Shown one piece after another: positions 7,268 through 10,820 of a DNA stretch of 10,820 nt (the first letter of the stretch is position 1; every line of letters starts with the position of its first letter). The stretch covers positions 1 through 10,820 of the forward strand of contig MUCU01000063.1 of assembly GCA_002817055.1 (NCBI GenBank). The letters are read 5' to 3'. Made by a program: the position numbers and the translations under genes. Source of the DNA: SAR202 cluster bacterium Io17-Chloro-G7. GTDB lineage: Bacteria > Chloroflexota > Dehalococcoidia > UBA3495. The notes beneath the pieces were generated by a model that ran no database searches, had not been told where the DNA came from, and saw nothing but the letters and a program-made list of their open reading frames with translations.

Positions 7268-7452
7268 CTAGCACTATTGCTATATGAAACTGATGAATAC
7301 GAGTTTACCCACCCCCACTCTAACTCTCCCCCGTGAAGGGGGAGAGGATTAGTCCCTTCTCCCGAAATGGGGGAAGGTTAGGCTTATCCTGAGCTTGCCG
7401 AAGGGATGGGGGTATCGATTTGATAGTCAAAAATATGTGGGAATGGTACTAG
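7268..7452 (-). repeat. MITE-like dispersed repeat, right copy (inverted)
   Basis: This is the second copy of the element at 116-273, in opposite orientation. Its ends are CTAGCACT (7268-7275) and GGTACTAG (7445-7452). The hairpins are a perfect 9-bp stem CTCTCCCCC/GGGGGAGAG around GTGAA (7324-7346) and a 9-bp stem with one G-T pair around GAAAT (7355-7377). It is 185 bp long against 158 for the left copy, fully accounted for by a 23-bp insertion at 7382-7404 and 4 extra bases next to the G-run. Its terminal CTAG supplies the stop codon of the nitroreductase gene. It fills most of the gap between nitroreductase and grdE. Confidence 0.85.
7382..7404. repeat. 23-bp insertion within the right repeat copy
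   Basis: Aligning the two repeat copies shows that these 23 bases are absent from the left copy. The segment reads GCTTATCCTGAGC then TTGCCGAAGG. From memory this resembles a short motif seen scattered in many bacterial genomes, so it may be a small repeat nested inside another; I cannot check that here. Confidence 0.55.
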
Positions 7453-8066
7453 GCATGCCAGTGGACAAAATTGGTTGCAGGCGTTCGGAACGAAGCCGGA
7501 GCCTCGTTTGGAACACCGACCAGTAGCATGGTAGCCAACGCCCAGTCTTCTTCTGCCCCCAGGGTTTCGTTAAGCTTGGGGTGCCTTGTCGCTCCCCCGG
7601 TTTCCCAGGTTACGGCCAACCCTTCGGCGACGCCGGCCAGCGCGATGTTTTGGACTGCGCAACACACCGCAGCGTAGTTCTCCTGGGTAGTCTCGTCGTT
7701 GGGACCGGGCACACAGTAAGCATAAATCAATACCGGAACGTCCAGAATCGACTTTCGAGAGGTCTCGGCCCGTTTAGGGTCGCCCCTGCGCTCCATGGAA
7801 ACCTCGTAGGCTTGGTCGCCCAAGGTCTGACGCAGCGGGCTCGCCACATCCACGACAAAGAACCGCCACGGCTCCGTCAACCGGTGGTTCGGTGCCCAGA
7901 CGGCAGCCTCAAACATTCGCTCGAGGGCTTCCTTTGGCACCGCCTCGTCCTTGAACTGCCACGCCATTCGGCGCTGATACAAGGCCTGGTAAACGCTTAG
8001 CTCCGTACCCGGAACGGACATATTTTCGGCTTTGAGTTTTTCGATCTTGCCATCCATCGTGGTCAT
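7449..8066 (-). CDS. Nitroreductase-family FMN oxidoreductase
   Basis: This 205-residue protein belongs to the nitroreductase superfamily of FMN-dependent NAD(P)H oxidoreductases, normally homodimeric and cytoplasmic. An N-terminal YQRRMAWQFKDEAVP block (30-44) corresponds to the FMN phosphate-binding RRSxRxF motif, though the second Arg is Trp36. AAVWAPNHRLTEPWRFFVV (54-72) is highly typical of the YdjA/TdsD-like branch, and AVCCAVQNIALAG...GL (133-150) matches the late helix. The physiological substrate cannot be told from sequence. AAGGA seven bases before the ATG supports the start. Its TAG stop lies in the terminal CTAG of the right repeat copy, yet the C-terminal FVHW is family-like, so little has been lost. 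It reads toward grdE, 249 bases away across the repeat. Confidence 0.9.
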   Translation of the reverse strand: MTTMDGKIEKLKAENMSVPGTELSVYQALYQRRMAWQFKDEAVPKEALERMFEAAVWAPNHRLTEPWRFFVVDVASPLRQTLGDQAYEVSMERRGDPKRAETSRKSILDVPVLIYAYCVPGPNDETTQENYAAVCCAVQNIALAGVAEGLAVTWETGGATRHPKLNETLGAEEDWALATMLLVGVPNEAPASFRTPATNFVHWHA

Positions 8067-8206
8067 CGTCTCATCCTTTCAGATTGATTTGTCAATTTGA
8101 TCCCGAAGCGAATAAATAGTTAGCTATAATGCAATACAACGATTGGCAACCATGAGTATAACCTGTCGCACGCCAAAGCCCAAAATAGCGGATCAATTTT
8201 GCCTAC

Positions 8207-8235
8207 TTTCCTCATTACCGCGATGTCCCTATAAT
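8207..8235 (+). promoter_or_regulatory. Possible promoter of the cupin gene
   Basis: A consensus -10 TATAAT (8230-8235) lies 17 bases after a weak -35, TTTCCT (8207-8212). The start point would be near 8242, leaving a leader of about 150 bases. The -35 match is poor, so activation by a regulator or a false positive are both possible. Confidence 0.35.
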
Positions 8236-8309
8236 CCACATCAAGGCTTCGGTTGGTCTGGCCGGAATGAACTTTTTATAGAAACGGTATGGACCGGGAA
8301 GCCAGAGTC

Positions 8310-8336
8310 CTGCGGGAGGTATTCTGCGGGAGGTAT
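8310..8336 (+). repeat. 13-bp tandem direct repeat upstream of cupin
   Basis: CTGCGGGAGGTAT occurs at 8310-8322 and again at 8324-8336, separated by one T. Each copy includes a purine-rich GGGAGG. It lies in the expected leader of the cupin mRNA, about 55 bases before the start codon. Confidence 0.7.
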
Positions 8337-8390
8337 ACCGGGTGAGGCCTTGGACGCTTCGAATTCAAGAAATCCGCGATAGGAGGAGCC

Positions 8391-8834
8391 ATGCCCATCA
8401 TCAAAAGACAGGACAATATCACCACGGAAAGTTCGAGCCCGGGCTTGGAGGTCCGCGCAATTGCGGACGCTGAGCATGGAACTCACGCTCTCAAGATCGG
8501 GGAAGTAACCATTGCGCCCAACACAAGATTGCCCAGGCACATCCATACCAATACCGAAGAAGCCATGATAGTGCTTGAGGGTACGTTGGACGTAGTGGTT
8601 GGCCGGGAACGAATGACCATAAGCCCCGGACACACGGTCCTAGCGCCGGCCGGGACCACCCACGGTTTCGTCAACCGGTCCACCGAGCCCGCCCGGATCC
8701 TGTTCATTTTCCCGATTCACGAGCCGGATCGGGTGCAGAACAGCATCGAAGGAGCGACCTCGGGATTTCTTTCCGAGGCCGGTCTCAGTGGTTATAGCTC
8801 TCCCAAGGACCGTCCTCTGGAGAACCAAGAATAA
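8391..8834 (+). CDS. Small single-domain cupin protein
   Basis: This 147-residue protein has a single cupin beta-barrel. Motif 1 runs from about Pro43 to Gly64, with metal ligands His50, His52 and Glu56 or Glu57 (RHIHTNTEEAMIVLEG). Motif 2 is PGHTVLAPAGTTHGFVN (79-95), with His91 as the fourth ligand. A metal-binding cupin is therefore expected, but cupins cover dioxygenases, isomerases, sugar enzymes and plain binding proteins, and nothing here picks one. No signal peptide is seen. The C-terminal 35 residues after the barrel are hydrophilic and unassigned. AGGAGG at 8381-8386 places the ATG. It is divergent from the nitroreductase and 118 bases upstream of the deacylase, which has its own promoter. 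Confidence 0.85.
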   Translation: MPIIKRQDNITTESSSPGLEVRAIADAEHGTHALKIGEVTIAPNTRLPRHIHTNTEEAMIVLEGTLDVVVGRERMTISPGHTVLAPAGTTHGFVNRSTEPARILFIFPIHEPDRVQNSIEGATSGFLSEAGLSGYSSPKDRPLENQE

Positions 8835-8876
8835 CACCAGGCGTTGCAATTGACCACGATACGCAGGCCTTGACAA

Positions 8877-8904
8877 TTGACGTTTCGTTTTACACTGGTA
8901 CAAT
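8877..8904 (+). promoter_or_regulatory. Sigma70-type promoter of the deacylase gene
   Basis: TTGACG (8877-8882) and TACAAT (8899-8904) are spaced by 16 bases, and TGG directly before the -10 gives an extended -10 element. The start would be near 8911, leaving a leader of about 40 bases. An 8-base direct repeat, CAATTGAC at 8847-8854 and 8874-8881, overlaps the -35 and could be a regulator site. Confidence 0.6.
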
Positions 8905-8952
8905 ATCGTTTAGCATAATCAAGCCTCATACTTATGTGGAGAAGGAGACAAT

Positions 8953-10785
8953 ATGCCGGATTTCGACAAAATCATTAGGAATGGTACGATAGTCGATGGA
9001 ACAGGTGGAATGCCCGCCTTCCGTGGTGATATAGCCATTAAGAATGGCAAAATCGCCATGATTAGCGGTCGAATTCAGGGATCCGCGAAAGAAGAGCTGG
9101 ACGCTACCGGCTGTATCGTGGCCCCTGGTGCGATCGATTTGCACAACCACTATGACCTCCAGCTCAACTGGGACCCCTACGCAACCATGTCCGGCTGGCA
9201 CGGAGTCACTTCCGTCGCGATCGGCCAGTGCGGATTTGGATTCGCTCCCTGCAGGCCCGAGGACCGGGAAGGCGCCATGCGTTTGCTCACTCGCATCGAG
9301 GCTATCCCCTTGAAAACCATGGAACTCGGCTTGTCTTGGGACTGGGAAACCTTCCCTCAATGGATGGATGCCCTGGACAAAAAGCCCCTGGGCGTTAACG
9401 TGGGCGCCCTGGTTCCCTTTAACCCGCTGAGGCTCTACGTGATGGGACTCAACGATTCCAGGGAGCGGGTCAACGCCACCGACAAAGAGACGAAGCAGAT
9501 GCAAGCCATCGTCCGCGAGTCGATGGAAGCCGGTGCGTTCGGTTGGTCTTCGATGAAGACATTGCTTAACCGCCCGGATGACGGTCGCTTCATTCCCAGC
9601 CAGGTGGCCTCGAACGAAGAGTATTTGGCTTTGGCGGAGACCATGGCCGATTTCGGCATTGGAAGCATCGGCTGGACCAGAGGGCAAGCCGAGCGCCCAC
9701 TTCCTCCCGGAGAGCCCGACCTGATGGGTGGCGCAGGCATTGAAGCCTCCGCTACCGGACTTCAATTCGACCCTGTCGAAGGTGATGTCCGCGGAGAGGG
9801 CCGGGACAACTTCCTGATTCAAATGGCCAAAGCAGCGGGAAGGCCCCTTAATTATGGAGGGGTGAGCTACAGTGAGGCGAACCCGGAACGCTATAAAGAG
9901 CAGCTAGCCTATCTGGAGAGAGCCCATAAAGAAGGCGCAAGCCTGTTTGCCCAAGCTTCGGGTGTACAAGTATCCCCTGTATTCGAATTGGCGGAATACA
10001 ACGGTTTTGATGCTTTGCCTAATTGGATCGACCCATTCATTGGCACGCCCGAAGAACGGATTGCCAAGCTGAATACCCCTGGCGTGCGCGAAAGGATGAA
10101 GCAGGATGTAGGCGGCGAATGGACCGGGATAGGTGGCACTGCCGATGTGGCGGCCAACTGGACCAAGATGCGGGTTATCGAAGTCCGCAAGGACTCTAAC
10201 CTCAAATACGAAGGAATGAATATCGCCGAATTGGCCGAAGCCACTGGCAAACATCCCATGGATGCGATGCTAGACCTAGCCTTAGATGAGGGCCTGTTGA
10301 CTGAATTCTCCACCGACCCAACGACCGGCACCGACGCTGAGGCGATGAAAGAGATATTGAACCATCCATACACCCATCCGTGCATATCCGATGGAGGCGC
10401 CCATGTGCGCTACTTGACGGTAGGCATTTGGCCCGTCAACTTCTTGACCCAGTGGGCCAGAGACAATGACGCAATGTCGTTAGAGAAAGCCCACTACAAG
10501 ATGAGCGGCTTGCCAGCCTTCATAGCCGGTTTTACCGACCGAGGGATTTTACGTGAAGGCTTTGCCGCTGACATAATTGTGTACGATCTAGAAAAGCTTG
10601 GACTCCAGTACGACAGCCCAATATACGATGACGACTTCCCGGGTGGTGAGCGTAGGCTTATCCAGAAAGCCAAGGGCATCCGCTATACCGTAGTCAACGG
10701 GGAGGTAACCTTCCTTGAAGGTACCGTGTGCACCAACGCCACCCCTGGCAAGCTCCTGCGCAGCTACGACATGGTTAGCCGCTAA
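8953..10785 (+). CDS. D-aminoacylase-like amidohydrolase family protein
   Basis: This 610-residue member of the amidohydrolase superfamily is closest in pattern to N-acyl-D-amino-acid deacylases. The N-terminus has the composite beta-domain start I.NGTIVDGTG (8-18), then the metal motif IDLHNHYD (His64, His66; 61-68) and GQCGFGFAP with Cys93 at the site of the metal-binding Cys of D-aminoacylase. The catalytic Asp is likely Asp480 in ISDGGAH (478-484), and the C-terminus has DRGILREGFAADIIVYD (529-545). The THxR and ISHHK-type segments that supply two more His ligands in characterised D-aminoacylases are not apparent; GSIGWTRGQ (237-245) and RPLNYGGVSY (297-306) stand in their place. So the metal centre and substrate may differ, and the name should be taken as family level. 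It is about 100 residues longer than typical D-aminoacylase as I recall it. AAGGAG at 8942-8947 supports the ATG. Confidence 0.85.
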   Translation: MPDFDKIIRNGTIVDGTGGMPAFRGDIAIKNGKIAMISGRIQGSAKEELDATGCIVAPGAIDLHNHYDLQLNWDPYATMSGWHGVTSVAIGQCGFGFAPCRPEDREGAMRLLTRIEAIPLKTMELGLSWDWETFPQWMDALDKKPLGVNVGALVPFNPLRLYVMGLNDSRERVNATDKETKQMQAIVRESMEAGAFGWSSMKTLLNRPDDGRFIPSQVASNEEYLALAETMADFGIGSIGWTRGQAERPLPPGEPDLMGGAGIEASATGLQFDPVEGDVRGEGRDNFLIQMAKAAGRPLNYGGVSYSEANPERYKEQLAYLERAHKEGASLFAQASGVQVSPVFELAEYNGFDALPNWIDPFIGTPEERIAKLNTPGVRERMKQDVGGEWTGIGGTADVAANWTKMRVIEVRKDSNLKYEGMNIAELAEATGKHPMDAMLDLALDEGLLTEFSTDPTTGTDAEAMKEILNHPYTHPCISDGGAHVRYLTVGIWPVNFLTQWARDNDAMSLEKAHYKMSGLPAFIAGFTDRGILREGFAADIIVYDLEKLGLQYDSPIYDDDFPGGERRLIQKAKGIRYTVVNGEVTFLEGTVCTNATPGKLLRSYDMVSR

Positions 10786-10820
10786 GGATTCTCCAGGCTT
10801 GGAAAAAGGAAAGGGCCCCA
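10786..10820. other. Right edge, noncoding
   Basis: These 35 bases follow the deacylase stop. I see no gene start and no convincing terminator hairpin before the window ends. Confidence 0.5.

Larger units (their letters stand above)
8067..8390. other. Divergent intergenic region, nitroreductase/cupin
   Basis: This 324-base gap separates two divergently read genes and should carry both promoters. On the plus strand there are perfect TATAAT hexamers at 8125-8130 and 8230-8235. A weak minus-strand pair, TTGCCA (8144-8149) and TATAGC (8123-8128) with 15-base spacing, could serve nitroreductase. A 13-base direct repeat follows at 8310-8336. An open frame at 8143-8382 has no recognisable domain and no good start signal, so it is not called. 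Confidence 0.5.

Noticed and set aside
8143..8382. 79-codon open frame in the divergent intergenic region
   Set aside because: It has no family pattern, contains the tandem repeat and overlaps the likely cupin promoter and leader.
8932..9822. 296-codon minus-strand frame opposite the deacylase
   Set aside because: It is an antisense shadow of a clearly conserved amidohydrolase gene.

Overview
The window looks like bacterial chromosome (roughly mid-50s % GC by eye) carrying eight protein genes I can support. One of them is a selenoprotein gene that ordinary gene calling would cut short. The organism is probably not a clostridium: the codon use is GC-rich and the context is unlike a clostridial glycine reductase operon. 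Gene content (DUF1800/DUF1501 pair, large divergent D-aminoacylase-type amidohydrolase, nitroreductase, Grd-like selenoprotein) plus short C/G-hairpin dispersed repeats would suit a Chloroflexota lineage such as SAR202/Dehalococcoidia. That placement is a low-to-moderate confidence guess.

Layout from left to right. Positions 1-115 are unassigned. Positions 116-273 hold a small dispersed, MITE-like repeat with 8-bp terminal inverted repeats and two internal hairpins. Positions 274-641 are leader DNA with a good sigma70-type promoter at 521-549. Positions 642-4378 are a three-gene plus-strand operon: DUF1800 protein, NHL beta-propeller, DUF1501 protein. Positions 4406-4443 form a strong hairpin between convergent operons. 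Positions 4481-7199 on the minus strand carry grdE-like then grdB-like genes, homologues of the substrate-specific component B of glycine/sarcosine/betaine reductase. Positions 7268-7452 are a second copy of the repeat in opposite orientation. Positions 7449-8066 (minus) encode a nitroreductase, 8391-8834 (plus) a small cupin, and 8953-10785 (plus) an N-acyl-D-amino-acid deacylase-like amidohydrolase with its own promoter at 8877-8904.

The most interesting element is the Grd-like pair. The grdB-like gene runs through an in-frame UGA at 4760-4762. This UGA sits exactly where GrdB has selenocysteine and is followed by a perfect 7-bp stem with a GGA loop at 4732-4748, matching the general form of a bacterial SECIS element. 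In the partner, the GrdE-type proprotein has Tyr247 where clostridial GrdE has the Cys that is cleaved to form the pyruvoyl cofactor, and GrdB has lost the two Cys that normally follow Sec. So Sec appears retained while the canonical substrate-capturing chemistry appears lost, which suggests a related enzyme with a different reaction. No grdA, grdC, grdD or selenium-insertion genes (selA/B/C/D) are in the window.

The block 274-7267 (both operons) is bracketed by the two inverted repeat copies, and the right copy ends exactly at the nitroreductase stop codon. Whether this bracketing has mobilised or inverted the block cannot be decided from one sequence.
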